Part shown: positions 46,761-58,227 of the stretch, piece after piece
Position numbering within the stretch: the first letter of the stretch is position 1
How the letters are laid out: each line of letters opens with the position of its first letter
Origin: Lactuca virosa
Taxonomy: Eukaryota; Streptophyta; Magnoliopsida; Asterales; Asteraceae
Assembly (NCBI GenBank): GCA_928212115.1
Contig: CAKMRJ010004445.1
Location: 81,344,870 to 81,408,869, forward strand
Direction of reading: 5' to 3'
DNA: 64,000 nt
Made by a program: the position numbers and the translations under genes
The notes under the pieces: model-generated
What the model was told of the DNA's origin: nothing
Database searches by the model: none
The model's input: the letters and a program-made list of their open reading frames with translations, nothing else

Positions 46761-47545
46761 TGTTGGATTAGTGTCTAAGCTTGTAACTATATTTGGTAAG
46801 TACTTGACCCGGTTGTGCATTGTCCTTTTGGGTTGCCTTCACCAAAGTAACATGATAGGATTATTTATGAATAGAGAGGTTAATATGGTTTATTAATATA
46901 CTATATGAATAATATATTAAAAGAGAAATCACATAATTAAATTAATATTAGACAATAATTAATTAAGAAATTAATTCTGTGGCTAAAAGACATTAATTTA
47001 AAATCAGGGACTTAACTGTCAAATGTGTGATAGTTGAGTATTGGGCTGAGGAGCCTCTTGGACTAGGTATGGACGAAATTAGGATGTGTCCATCCATAAT
47101 TTCGTCATAAGGCCCTATTCCAGAAGCTTCCTTGGATTGCTTAAGGCCTAAGTTGTCCATTAGGGTTTTGACTGAAACCCTAGCAGCACCAGTATAAATA
47201 GGACCCTAAGGCTTCCAAATTTCGGCCACTTGAACCCTAAGAGTCTTCATAGCTGAAATCCTGCCTCTCCTCTCTCTCTCTCAATTAGCATCCTTTTGCT
47301 TGTGGTGTTTGTAAGCCATTAGAGGAGTGACACTTGTGACTCTAAGCTCCAAGGACAAGAAGATTCAAGCTTTGTTCAAGAGGTAATCATCTAGATCTGC
47401 TTTTGTAATGTTAATTTCGAATTATACTCACTAGATCTAGGGTTTGCAAGACTTGGATGAATGCATGTACAATTAGATAAACCTAGATCCAAGCATTAGG
47501 GTTTGCATGAGCACATAGGATGTTCTTTTGGCTCAAACCCATCAT
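46761..47545 (+). repeat. 3' LTR of copia C
   Basis: Starts TGTTGGATTAGTGTCTAAG after a purine tract. It shows a TATA-like TATAAATAGGACCC at 47192, leader CCATTAGAGGAGTGACACTTGTG, and ends near AAACCCA at 47545, a few bases short of the usual AACA end. Confidence 0.8.
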
Positions 47546-48172
47546 CTCCAACATTCATGACTACTCTTCTCGTCTCAAAAGTCTCTGTAATCAACCGACG
47601 AATATAGGTAATCCCGTCTCTAAAACTAAGATGGTACTTCAACTAGTTTCTAATTTGACAAAAGGTGAATATGATACTGCAGCAACCCTCATACAACAAA
47701 TTGAACTGTTTCCTAGCTTTAACAAAGCCAATTCTCAACTGATACTCGAAGAAACCTGGCGCAAGAATCAATCATCCCACATCCCTCATGCCCTCATCAG
47801 CCAGAAATCTAAGAAGTCTTCCTATGATACGAAACCTCCAACATCAAACTCCAATCTTATCGGTCCTAACACTGCTACTCGCGGTGGTCGGGGTACTTAT
47901 TGAGGATGAGATGGACGCGACAACAATCATGGACGTGGCAGGGGTTGAGGCGCTTCAACAACTCTTGTCCCTTTTCCTATCAATGGCCTCACCAATGGTA
48001 TCAACCATGGGATGTACCCCCATGTCCTTATCCTACTGCAGACCAAGGCACACAATTAGGCCTTCTCGGTCCAACTCCACAATCACTTGTCCAACAACAG
48101 CAGTCCGGCGAATCCCAAGCTTATTACACCAGTGAACATGGCGTGCCCATGACTCCTAGAAATCGTATTATT
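47546..48172 (+). pseudogene. Copia gag fragment of another family (UBN2 type)
   Basis: Reads IHDYSSRLKSLCNQPTNIG, VLQLVSNLTKGEYDTAATLI, and ANSQLILEE up to 47903. After frame changes it has a Gln-rich stretch and QAYYTSEHG. This is a copia Gag C-terminal half, without its start or zinc knuckle. It is wedged between two LTR fragments of different origin. Confidence 0.7.
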
Positions 48173-48818
48173 TGATTAATAATCAATCATAAATTAATTT
48201 GAATTAATTTTGAGATTAATTGGGTTAATTAAAAATATAGGGATTGTTTGGTTATTTATTGAGAGTTGAGGAAGGAAGGCTCTAGAACCTCATTAGATGA
48301 GGTGGTCAAAAACATCTAGGGAAGGTCTAGAGTTTTCGTCTAAATCCTTTTAGATAAGGGATTGGGCTGCTTGGTCAGGAAGCAAGGAAATCTAGGTCTT
48401 ATCCCTTAAACCCTAGCTTTGGTCCCAAGATTCCTCAGCTGTATAAACTCCTCCCTAGCCCTTGATTTCGTAAATCCCTTCCTTTTACAAGCCTTGGACG
48501 AAATCTTGGCTCTCTTCTCCTTTCTCTATAGTTTTCCTCTTGCTAGCTTCGGTGTGAACCATTAGAGGCACGACACTTGTGGTGCTTGCTTCAAAAAAGA
48601 TCAACAAGAGGATTTCTAATTGTTTATAATAACAACTAAAAGTTATGTAACCCTAAACCTTCTTCTTTAGTAATTTTCGAAAATTAACTCGGCTTCCTAA
48701 GGCTCATATTTTGATGTTCATAGTTATAGGTTCAATAATTAAAACATAGATCTTGTTTTAGGTTGCATGCACACTTGAGAGTTTTAAGTTTGTTTTGTCA
48801 TGCCTAAAACCCATCAAA
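48173..48818 (+). repeat. Copia LTR fragment
   Basis: Related to the copia C and F LTRs (leader CCATTAGAGGCACGACACTTGTGG near 48560; end GTCATGCCTAAAACCCATCA). The start is missing. Confidence 0.65.
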
Positions 48819-49078
48819 ATATACCAAATAGAGTTCAACATAATGGACTAATTATGGGCTAAAAATATAGGCGGGGGTGAGAAAAAAAATTACAAGTTAT
48901 GTTGTGTTTCCTCTTGTCTTGTCCTGTATAATGAATGTGATTGTACTGAGCGTACAAAATTAACATTTCTCTTATTTTTTTCCAAACCAAAATAATAATA
49001 AGAAAATGTAAGGCATCACTACTCAAAAGTATTAGATGATTATTGATCTATAGAGACAATCAATCATCCTCGGATCAT

Positions 49079-49428
49079 TCACTTAGGAAGGTAAAACTCA
49101 CGCATGAGCTGAAACTTGGTAACAAACTTCTCATGATCTGGCCAGCTTTTTTGAATTATTGGGATATTAGAAAAGTTATCTTTCCATGACACTATAAGTA
49201 GAAAATTTTCCTCATTTAAGAGTTGTGTACCACTTGTTTCTTCAAATATTCCAAGATAATTTGCAATCCATCTAAATGCAAGATGTACGAATTCAATCAC
49301 TTCTCTGTTGAAAATTTTCTTCCTATTTAGCCATTTTTCAACAATTTCTAGGTTTTGTAAAATAGGAAACTTTGCTTCTTGTTGCTCCACCCCTTGTCTC
49401 TTGTAAGCATGAAATACCGATGGAACAA
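49079..49428 (-). pseudogene. Tau-class glutathione S-transferase exon 2, copy 1
   Basis: The minus strand, after an AG acceptor-like site at 49429, reads LVPSVFHAYKRQGVEQQEA, then LQNLEIVEKW, ...RWIANYLGIFEETSGTQLLN, SWKDNFSNIPII and KFQLMREFYLPK, then a stop. This is the all-helical C-terminal domain (second exon) of plant tau GSTs, which conjugate glutathione to electrophiles. It is open throughout and 116 residues long, close to the normal exon 2 length. Exon 1 with the glutathione-binding serine is absent, so it is a fragment. Confidence 0.8.
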
Positions 49429-49839
49429 GCTACAATTAGAGAAGGGTTGGATCGATGGAATAAGATTGTACTTTCATTGGCTTGTTCGTTATAGCATCAT
49501 ACTTTTCTTTCTTCCCTTTGAAACATCTACACAGTTATAGCAATGTTACTCATACAAAAAGCAACTTTCGATGTAGATTTTACAAAGTATAATGTTCTAA
49601 TAAGAAAACAGTTGAAAGTACAATGTTATAATTGAGTAAAATCTTCAAAGTGTAGTGCATTAGTAAAAAGAAAGGAAAAACTAGGATGCTGCAATAAAAA
49701 GAAATGAACTTATGATGTTGTAATGCTCAAATATATGAAAACATGTTGGTATTTATTACATTTAGTCCAAAAGAGAAAACTTTATATTGGTTGTATTATT
49801 AGCTTTGATAGATAATAACACAATTTTTTGTATATAACT

Positions 49840-49926
49840 ATGTTCGATAATGTCTTGTTTTTGTAAGGTAGGAGCCTTTGCTTCTTCTTTCACATAGACA
49901 TCAAATATTGATGGTGCGAGCGACAT
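49840..49926 (-). pseudogene. Second GST exon-2 start fragment (copy 1/2 side)
   Basis: Reads SLAPSIFDVYVKEEAKAPTLQ then QDIIEHS. It resembles the first 30 residues of the GST exon 2 at 49428 and has a counterpart at 60436-60523. The rest is lost. Confidence 0.55.
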
Positions 49927-49985
49927 TTTGAGAAAGGCCAAATACAAGAAGTATCAACATACATTCATTGACTTCTTCATTATAA

Positions 49986-50293
49986 GGATTGAAGGAGTGG
50001 TGTTATAAATGCCATGCTATCATATCAGCTTTTGGCATTCACTTACGTCACTGTCACATCATTTATGCCACATTAGATGCATGACATGCCACTTTGAAGT
50101 GGTGGGTCAAATTAAATTTTTTAAAGAAAAAATAGCTTAACCCTCACATACTCACTCCTCTCTCTTTTCTCTCACCTCGGAAATCAAATGTCATTTGATC
50201 CCATTGAACTCGGCATGCCATCGTTGGGGGGACGGTGTATGCCATGGATGTCAAGCAAGTGCCGAGGAGAATTCCAAGCCACTCCTCCCGGAT
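49986..50293. mobile_element. Small MITE (Tourist-like), 308 bp
   Basis: Inverted ends (GGATTGAAGGAGTGG / ATCCGGGAGGAGTGG) sit between TAA (49983-49985) and TAA (50294-50296). The paralogous sites at 21875 and 60567 read CATTATAAC uninterrupted, so the insertion and its 3-bp duplication are confirmed. A short ATG-opened frame overlapping its right half (50188-50418) has no homology I recognise. Confidence 0.8.
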
Positions 50294-50874
50294 TAACATC
50301 ATACTTTCATTTCTTTCTATTACAACATTGTATTGTGAAAATTGTACCTAACTATAGGAATGTCAACTTGATACAAAGCAATTCATTGTTACATCTAGGA
50401 ATGTCATTTTTCATATAACTTTTTATATATAATTATTAATTTATTAGATGAGGTATCCATTTATAATTATATTATGAAAAAAAAATTATAAATAATCTCA
50501 AGAATAATATGGTATTTTTAATATTTTGTTCGATTGTGTTACAATCTAACCAAATGTTAATACAACTAGTCCCATTTAGTTATATCCAGTTGTTTGTATT
50601 CAGTTCCATCTAATCCAGTTCCCCCAGTACAATAATATTTGACAAATGCTACGTAAAGATATGTTTTAAAATTTGGTGCTATAACCAATTATAAAAAAAT
50701 GATTTAAATATGATAATATATATTTTATATATAGAGAGAGAGAGAGGCTGAAATTAAAATTTTCAAAGTTATGGGGCGAAATCAGAAATTTTCATCATCC
50801 GTTTGGATATAATCTTGGCTAGAGATCTATCGCACTGGTCGACGTGGTAAAGCGACGAAAGCTCTGTTTCCGCC

Positions 50875-52180
50875 ATGGAGACAGTGGAAGATGGTCAAAA
50901 TCAACCTAAAATTGCGCGAAAACAGAGAAAATCTCAAAAAATCGTTGAGAAGGGGGAAGACGATCGAATCTGTTCGTTGCCAGATTGCTTGCTTCTTGAA
51001 ATCCTGTCTCGTTTACCCACAACAAAAGACTCCATTAGAACAGGTATTCTCGCCAAACGATGGAACCATCTTTGGACTTTGGTTCCTACTTTAATCTTTA
51101 TACATGATGGTAGTCAAACGTCGCCTGATTTCTCGTTAAGCGTGGACAAAACCCTAACTCAATGTCGCCCATTGAAGCTTAAGAAATTCCAGGTGTGCTG
51201 CCGTTTTTCTATAGGATTTGTTGGATTTGAATCGCATATCAACAATTGGATTCGTTATTCTCTGAGGTATAACGTAGAAGAGTTTAATTTAACGTTACCT
51301 AAAGGGAAACGGAAGTTTTTGTTAGATCAATTTTTCTTCATCAACACATGTTTTATTGATCTCAAATTAGAGGACTGCGTATTTACTCCAACTGGAGCAA
51401 TTAGTTGGAAAAATCTTAGGAGTTTGTGCATTTCCTCTGGTAAGCTAAATGAAGATTTGATTGAAAACATATTATCGGGGAGTCCTGTATTGGAAACTTT
51501 GGAGTTGAAATTTTGCAATGGTTTTAGGCGAATCGATATTACTTCAAAGAGCGTTAAGGAGCTGGTGTTATCTGGATACATGGATTCTCATAATCCATTC
51601 TATGCCCATACTATCGAAATTAATGCTCCTAATATTTTATCATTGACAATCGAAGGTAACCTGTGGTTGTGGAACCTTTTGTTGCTAAATGTGTCTTCTT
51701 TAGTCAAAGTTAACTTAAATTATGTTAATATCATCACTTGGCACATAATACGCGAAGAAACGGAAGACGAGATGTTTAAAGGAATTATACTAAAACTTTA
51801 CCACGTTAAGGCGCTTAAAATTGGGGTTTTCTGCTCTATGGTATAATTTCTTTTGCTTTCACAATATATGCTTTTGTAAAATTCATATGATCATTAGTTG
51901 TATTGTAGTTTATTGATGTTTATCTTTTGACAAACTTGTTTCAAGTATCCTTCTATTGTATTCTCAATCAATTAGTGATCCTAATATATTGTCATTTTCA
52001 CTGTCTTCTCATTTGTAGGTTCTTTCTCGTTTGCAAACTAAAGGTTTCATTGTCCCATCAAATATGAAGTTTCCAGTTGTTACTCATAACTACCAACAAA
52101 AAGTGATTGATGATGCTTTGAGTTCATGCTTATGCAGCTTAGTTACTGTTTTTATCTTGTTTTCCTGTTTCGTTTTGTAA
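50875..52180 (+). CDS. F-box/LRR (FBD-like) protein, intact copy 2
   Basis: Exon 1 is 50875-51840 and exon 2 is 52019-52180, with intron 51841-52018 (GTATAA...TTTGTAG), giving about 375 residues. The basic N-terminus leads into an F-box at about residues 31-71 (LPDCLLLEILSRLPTTKDSI, KRWNHLWTLVP). LRR/RNI-like stretches follow: LKLEDCVFTP, ISWKNLRSLCISSGKL, LETLELKFCNGF, VKELVLSGY and INAPNILSLTIEGNL. F-box proteins bind SKP1 in SCF ubiquitin ligases and choose substrates through the LRR part; the substrate is unknown. The start is the first ATG and is shared with copy 3. The intron is needed: without it the frame ends two codons past the donor. The last residues (VTVFILFSCFVL) look non-native, so exon 2 may be shortened or a further exon lost. 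No stop or frameshift is seen. Confidence 0.72.
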
Positions 52181-52555
52181 AGTTTACTTGGATCTCCTTC
52201 AAAATATTGATCTTTTGACCTTGCTTAATTACTGTTTTTATCTTGTTTTCCTGTTTCGTTTTGTAAAGTTTACTTGGATCTCCTTCAAAATATTGATATT
52301 TTGACCTTTTGATGTGTGCTTTCTCTATTTAGCCAATGCATTGTTATTTATTACCCCAATGCATTTATTGTAGTTTAGTGCCTTTGTTTTTTTGCTCTTT
52401 ATATATGACACTTTTTATTAACTAATGAAGCGTTCAAGATTACTTTAACAAGGGTTTTAGCAATTCAATTCTTATAGACCATGGTTTATTTTTGGTGAGA
52501 ATTGTGAACTATGCAAAGTTAACCCCTGCACATTCAGAATGCAAATGAATTTGAT

Positions 52556-53190
52556 CATATGAGTAAAGATTACCAAATGGAAAAAAATAACGAACACGGC
52601 TTGAGTAGTTGGCCTTTTTTTTATGATCCGGGCAGCTGCCTAAATCAGAAAAAAATCATCCTTTCAATGCCAATGGCCCCTGCTGCAAGCATATGGGTTT
52701 CTTTACTTAGTGTTTCCCAAGAAAATGGAGACACCAAGATTGCAGAACGTGTTTCGAAACGTATAATTATTTTGAATTTATATAATTCGGGATATTATGT
52801 TTAGGTATCGAATGTATATGCGTCTTTAGGGAAACGGGATCAAGTTAGACAGATGTGAAAGTTAATTAACGCTAAGGGATTTAAAACATATGTGGGGCGT
52901 AGTTGGTTGGATGTTGATGAAAATTTTATGCTTTTATTAGTGGGGACAAATGTTTTGAGCAATATGAAGAGGTTAAGAAGTTGATTGAGGAACTTGGTGA
53001 GTTAATAGCAAAAAGGGTATACTGGTAATTTGACATATGTTTTTCATGATGTTGGAGAGGATGAGAAAGGGGAGAATACTTTGTGTGAATTGTGAAAGGC
53101 TTGCGATTGCGTTTGGGTTGTTGAAATACGTGACCTGGATACAAGTTTGTAAGGATTGACATATTGTGACTAAGTGTATATCCAAAATTG
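52556..53190 (+). pseudogene. DYW-type PPR protein C-terminal fragment, copy 2
   Basis: The first part is open: LSMPMAPAASIWVSLLSVSQ, KIAERVSKRI, LYNSGYYV. Then stops and frameshifts separate VSNVYASLGKRDQV, WLDVDENF, VFHDVGEDEKGENTLC and ERLAIAFGLLKY, and VCKD-stop-H. This is the E/E+ and DYW deaminase-like tail of organelle RNA-editing PPR proteins. Residues normally ligating zinc are damaged: HSE reads NCE, and the DCH cysteine codon is TGA. The PPR repeats upstream are absent. The sequence lies 375 bp after the F-box gene on the same strand. Confidence 0.82.
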
Positions 53191-53439
53191 AGAGCAAATC
53201 TAGGTGGTGTTGAGAAAAAAAAAGTTACATGTTATGTTTAGTTTCTTCTTGTTGTGTTGTGTTGTGTTGTACCTTATCTTATCTTCACCATTTATGTATA
53301 ATGAATGTGATCTTACTGAGCGTACAAAATTAGCATGTCTCTTATGTTTTTTCAAAACCAAAATAATAATAACAAAATCTAAGGCATCACAACTCAAAAG
53401 TATTAGATGATTATTGATTTACCGAGATAATCAATCCTC

Positions 53440-53850
53440 ATCAAACTGTTCGCTTACAAAGGTAAAATTGACGCATGAGCCGGAACTTGGTAACCAACTT
53501 CTCACGACCTTGCCAACTTTTTTGATTTGTTGGGATAGTAGAAAAGTTATCTTTCTATGACACTATAAGTAGAAACTTTTTTTCCATTAAGAGTTTTATA
53601 CCATTTGTTTCTTCAAATATTCCAAGATAATTTGCAATCAATCCAAATGCAAGATCTAAGTTTCCAATCGTTTGTCCACGGAATAATTTTTGCCCATTAA
53701 ATAGTTGTTTCGTTTATTCATTTATTTATTTATTTTTATTTATTTTTATTTTTTTTTAATTTTACAATTTCTAGGTTTTGGTCTTTGGTTCTTGTTGCTC
53801 CACCCATTGGCTCTTGTAAGCATTAAATACCGATGGAACAACCTACATGC
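53440..53850 (-). pseudogene. Tau-class GST exon 2, copy 2
   Basis: The minus strand reads LDLAFGLIANYLGIFEETNG, LLMEKKFLLIVS-stop-KDNF, and EKLVTKFRLMRQFYL. A TAG replaces the TGG tryptophan codon kept in copy 1 at 49180. An ATTT-type microsatellite (53713-53760) has broken the upstream part. Confidence 0.78.
53713..53760. repeat. (ATTT)n-type simple repeat
   Basis: ATTT/TTTA units ending in a T9 run, inside GST copy 2. Confidence 0.9.
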
Positions 53851-54260
53851 AATAGGATTGTACTTTCATCGGCTTGTTTGTTATAGCATCATACTTTTGT
53901 TTCTTCCCTTTGAAAATCTACACAGCTATAGCGATGCCATCCACAAAAAAAAAGCAGCTTTCAGAGTAGATTGTACAAAGTACAATGTTCTAATAAGAAA
54001 ATAGTTGAATGTATAATGTTATAATTGGGTAAATTTTTCAAAGTATAGTGCCTTAATAAAAAGGAAGGCAAAAGTAGGATGTTGCAAAAAAAAAAATGAA
54101 CTTATGATGTTCTAACGCTCAAGTATATGAAAGTAAGTTGGTATTTCGTGCATTTAGTCCAAAAGAGAAACGTTTATATTGGTTTTATTCTTAGCTTTTA
54201 TAGAAAATAACATAGTTTTTTGTATATATGATTCATGTTGTGTCGTTTTTGTAACATTTA

Positions 54261-54605
54261 GGGAAATCTACAGAAAAGTCCTAAAATTTTAGGTCAATTT
54301 ATGAAAAAAGTCCAAAACTAAATTTTGTTTACAGAAAAACACATAATACCGTTTAAAACTTCGAAAAAACTCTTTTCAGGTGGTTTCGCAGATTTAGCCG
54401 GTATTCTGTCAATTTTCGTTAGTTTGCTCAAAATTTTGGGACTTTTCCAAAAATTACTTGATAACCAAAATATTGGGACTTTTCTGAAAATTACCATGGA
54501 ATTAATGGATATTATTATTAACAAATCATTTATAAACATAAAAAATATTTTTATTATAAAAAAGGAAATACATTTGTTGCTAATTTCTAGGAATAAATTG
54601 GTCGT
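54261..54605 (+). repeat. Left terminal inverted repeat of the 54-60 kb element
   Basis: Inverted partner of 60060-60403; shared pieces include TCGTTAGTTTGCTCAAAAT and GGGACTTTTCTGAAAATTAC. Confidence 0.85.
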
Positions 54606-55681
54606 CTAAGTACTCATCTATTGCTTGCTGACCACTCATACGCTCTACTTTCCTCCTATGCATTGTTGTGGATATGATAGTGAGATGTACTCAGTTAGTG
54701 TTCCTTTAATGTTGGTGTCACTACAAAAAAATATGTCATTTAGTGGCATACAAAAGGTGCCACTAAAAACCCAATATAATGCCACTAAAAGCTTCTATGA
54801 GAATCCGCGGCACACATAATAAGTGCCACTGGAAACGCTCCCACTAAAACCCTTTAGTGACACTTTTTGTTTTTGTCACTGCAGTTTTTAGGCTTTTAGT
54901 GACACTTTTATTTGTCACAATAAAAAAGTGTTTTGTGGCACATATTTTGTGCCATTAAAAGCTCATTAAAAGCTCATGATTCAAGAATTCATGCTACTTT
55001 TAGTGACACATTTTAAGATTTAGTAGCACTCTTATTTGCCGCAACGAAAAAAAATTGTGGCACATTTTATGACGGTAAATACTCATAGAGATCTATAATC
55101 TAAGCTACTTATATCTACATAAAATTTATCTATAATATAAAATAAAATAAATAATTCAACAGTAGCACATAGAAAATAATAAAAAATTGCATTAATTTTC
55201 ATCAATATTTTTAAACTTTTTAAATCAAATATCTAAGTAAATGTCAAATTAAACCAAACATTTGAAAAACAGCTACAAGTCCTTGGGTACTTTAGGAGTA
55301 GCTTGCAATGGCTTGTAGGGAAGTCTGCATAATAACAACAGATAGTAAAAAAAACATGCCAATATTTCATATATTAACCTTTCTAGCGTTATATAGTGTA
55401 TTTATGTGTGATTTTGCATGTTGAATTATAAATACTAACATGGGTTTGCATTTACAACCTGATTTGTTGTCGTTACCAAGCCTCAGAATTGTTTGGGTGC
55501 TTTTTCAACAATGAACACAGGTACCTTGCAAGATTAAAAAGATGTTCATTTTCTCATGCAAACAAATATTTAAAATCATACAAGTTCAATAATTTTAGGC
55601 ATACATACCACATATGAAAAGACTCCCATTCCAAATCAAGTTGCTAGTCTTCCAATATCTGGAGGCATAGACCACTTCCAT

Positions 55682-55684
<3 letters not shown>

Positions 55685-55747
<63 letters not shown>
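55685..55747. repeat. (TA)n microsatellite
   Basis: About 30 TA units. Confidence 0.95.
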
Positions 55748-55750
<3 letters not shown>

Positions 55751-56108
55751 GGGTGTCAATTTATGACACGACACGACAAAAATACACGAAACGAAACGAA
55801 ATCGGGACGAAATCAAAATTCGAATTCGTGTTCGTGTCGTTTTCGTGTCATGATTAAAAAACACGATGTCGTGTCGTGTCGTATTTGTCGTTTTTGTCGT
55901 GTTATATATCTTTAAGTATGAACGAAATGCACTAATAGTTATGTAATATTATCTTTGTCGTGCCGTGTCGTGTTGTCGTGTTTTAATTGGTTCGTTTTCG
56001 TGTTAATGAAAAAAAACACGACATCGTGTCGTGTCGTGTTCGTGTTATACAAAACCTTGTCGTGTCGTGTCAGACAAAAACACGACACGACTGCCCGATT
56101 TGACAGCC

Positions 56109-56111
<3 letters not shown>
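55748..56111. mobile_element. hAT-type MITE rich in CGTGTCGTGT repeats
   Basis: Ends TGGGGGTGTCAA and the complement of TAGGGCTGTCAAA form an inverted repeat; ATATATAT lies on both sides, compatible with an 8-bp hAT duplication but not proof in a TA run. The body consists of inverted GACACGACAC / GTGTCGTGTC arrays able to fold on themselves. Confidence 0.65.
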
Positions 56112-56147
<36 letters not shown>

Positions 56148-56606
56148 TGTTCTTTATGTTTCAAAGATTTAATGAACTCTTAGAGTAAAATCGTGAGTAC
56201 CTGAGCAAAGTAAATTGCTAGCCACCCTCATATGCAGAAAGCACTTGATATTCTCAATGTCTGTTCAATTGTTGTTAGAAGATTTAACTGTTTGAAACTG
56301 TAAAAAAATGAGAAGAGTTAAAATTAACTTACCAAAGAAATCAGCCATGGTCCCACTTGAAATGGCACCAATCATCGCAACAAATGTAAATATTGACCAA
56401 AATAAAGAATACTATAAAGACGACAAAAACATATGATTAAACATTACATATCTCAAAACATCTTTGCTTTAGATTTATGTTGCTTGATAATCATGGTTCA
56501 AAAAGATTATATTGCACTTGGGCTTAATGCTTATCAAACTAACCTGGGTCATTGTTAGATTTTGAGCTTTCCTGATGACAACCTCCATAGGGGAGAAATA
56601 ACCAAC

Positions 56607-58227
56607 CTGAAAAGTAAAAATCAAACAAATGATGAGATTTGAGTTGGTTACTTTTTGACATTTTGTAGCCAATAAATGATGAATGATGAATTAACTATTA
56701 TGGCAACATATCCTCACTGTAGGTTATTATAATAAATTCCAAAACAATGCCAATTGTGGCGACATGTCCTCGTTATACTTTAAAAAAATTATATTCAAAA
56801 TCTAGCAAATATCAGGAAGGGCGAGAATAAAAAAGCCTAGACATGTCCCAGTTATAGAAACCTGATATGAAGGGAAAAAAACATTACAATTTGACTAAAT
56901 ACATTCCAGTCATCACTTGTGATGGATCAAGAAAGTGTAACATTGCTAAATATGAGTTTAGGCTGGAAAATGAATACTAGTGATGGATAAAGAGTCATCA
57001 TCTTTTCCAATAACTCAAGACCATTAGTATCCAAGTTGGGGCAACACATGTTAATTGAATTGTATGAAAACCTCCAAAATAAGAATTGACATAATTGTTT
57101 TTTTATTTTGTTTTCATTATGTTTTAATGAATCATAAGCCTGTGTATTGTAATATAAAAGTTAGTTTTCAATCAATTGGGCATTTAAGATTTGTTTGCCA
57201 TGCAGAAGTTGATCAATATGTGAATAGCTAGATAACCTATAGGTACAGAAAATCTGAGCATAATGAAACAAGTTCGCTCTAATATACTCTGTAAAAATGA
57301 ATTGCAATAATTTACCAGTAATGTTGAGATTATAAAAGAAATTGATTTATATAAATAGTAAACCCAATAAATCAAAAGGCGGGCATGTTCACGAAGTAAG
57401 CCAATCCAGAAACATCTCGTTGGGGAATTTCATCAAACACTTGGTGTTCATCTAAATAAAATGTAACAAAGCATGCACAATAATTTAAAATAACCGTATA
57501 AACCGTAATTTCGATTCAAAAATCTATAAGTGAAATACAAATTGCAAAGAAATAACTTCGAGATGATGAGATCACAAAATTAAGGAGCGAAGGACTTACA
57601 AGTGTTGGAAGGCTCCAAAATACATTCATTTGTAGCTACTGAAGTAAACCGATGCCCGATTTTCTGACTTTCGAAACGAAGGAATCGAAAACAAACCAAT
57701 CGATTTGGATATGTTGATTTATTAATGAGGAATAATGAATCGAAACTCAAAGCTTGAAACAAACCTTCAGCGCTTGTAGCTTAAATATAGATTTTCCAAT
57801 GCTTGAATTTGATTTCATAAAGGAAGACTGAACATAAGCTTCAAAGGAGTGGAGAACTGGAGTTGTGGATCAATTTGAGTTTTCCGATGTCGATTCAGTT
57901 CGAAGGAGTGGACGGATTTCTCAATGTCTATTTGAAGGAGTTGATCGATTTGCCAAAACTTTGAAGCTTCAATCTTGATTTGGCGCTGTCGATTCGACAA
58001 AATTGATCGATTTGTGTTTGCCTCTCAGCGAAAAATAACCCTAAAACGATGATGTCGACTATATGCCCTTCAAAAATTAGAAATCGTAGTGATGATAAAG
58101 TGATAATTAATATCTTAAAATTTTAATAACTATCATATAAATATAATTTATTTTATTAAAAATTGGGAAATAATAAAAAATTATGATGGTAATATTTATG
58201 ACTTGTCATCCTTTCTAGCGATGGTGT
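56607..58227. other. CACTA interior without further gene
   Basis: AT-rich, apart from the PPR-like piece at 57381-57452. The part at 57790-58020 has several direct repeats of GAAGGAGTGGA...GATTT and TTGATCGATTTG type. Confidence 0.35.
57381..57452 (-). pseudogene. PPR-like peptide fragment in the CACTA element
   Basis: The minus strand reads HQVFDEIPQRDVSGLAYFVN, similar to the PPR wording VFDEMPxRDVxSW. It is only about 24 residues, so the call is tentative. Confidence 0.35.

Larger units (their letters stand above)
26271..47545 (+). mobile_element. Ty1/copia element C with nested insertions
   Basis: Leader (26271-27581), gag-pol (27582-31608) and 3' non-coding tail (31609-31809) are followed by a nest of younger elements. 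The tail resumes at about 46420 and ends in a polypurine-type stretch and the 3' LTR at 46761-47545. The link between the halves rests on the minus-strand copia F, whose uninterrupted tail contains both the 31720-31800 and the 46420-46760 sequences in the same order. No 5' LTR was found; the leader joins the F-box exon directly. Confidence 0.7.
55459..56606 (-). pseudogene. ERD6-like monosaccharide transporter gene fragment (five exons)
   Basis: Minus-strand exons with GT/AG borders are: 56606-56544 (VGYFSPMEVVIRKAQNLTMT), 56411-56333 (YSLFWSIFTFVAMIGAISSG, then ADFFG), 56243-56201 (GWLAIYFAQ), about 55666-55609 (DIGRLAT-stop-FGMGVFSYV) and 55524-55459 (VPVFIVEKAPKQF, stop, GLVTTTNQ). They follow the exact order of the N-terminal helices of ERD6-like sugar transporters of the major facilitator family (usual SxFGSILTIGAM, SGxxADxxG, VPVYIAEIxPKNLRG). 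At least three stops occur. The C-terminal half is absent. The (TA)n and hAT MITE at 55685-56143 lie in one of its introns. It is a captured gene fragment, not a working gene. Confidence 0.82.

Noticed and set aside
52893..53162. Minus-strand open frames over the PPR fragments (also 62893-63309)
   Set aside because: The plus strand carries clear DYW-domain wording; the minus frames are its shadow.
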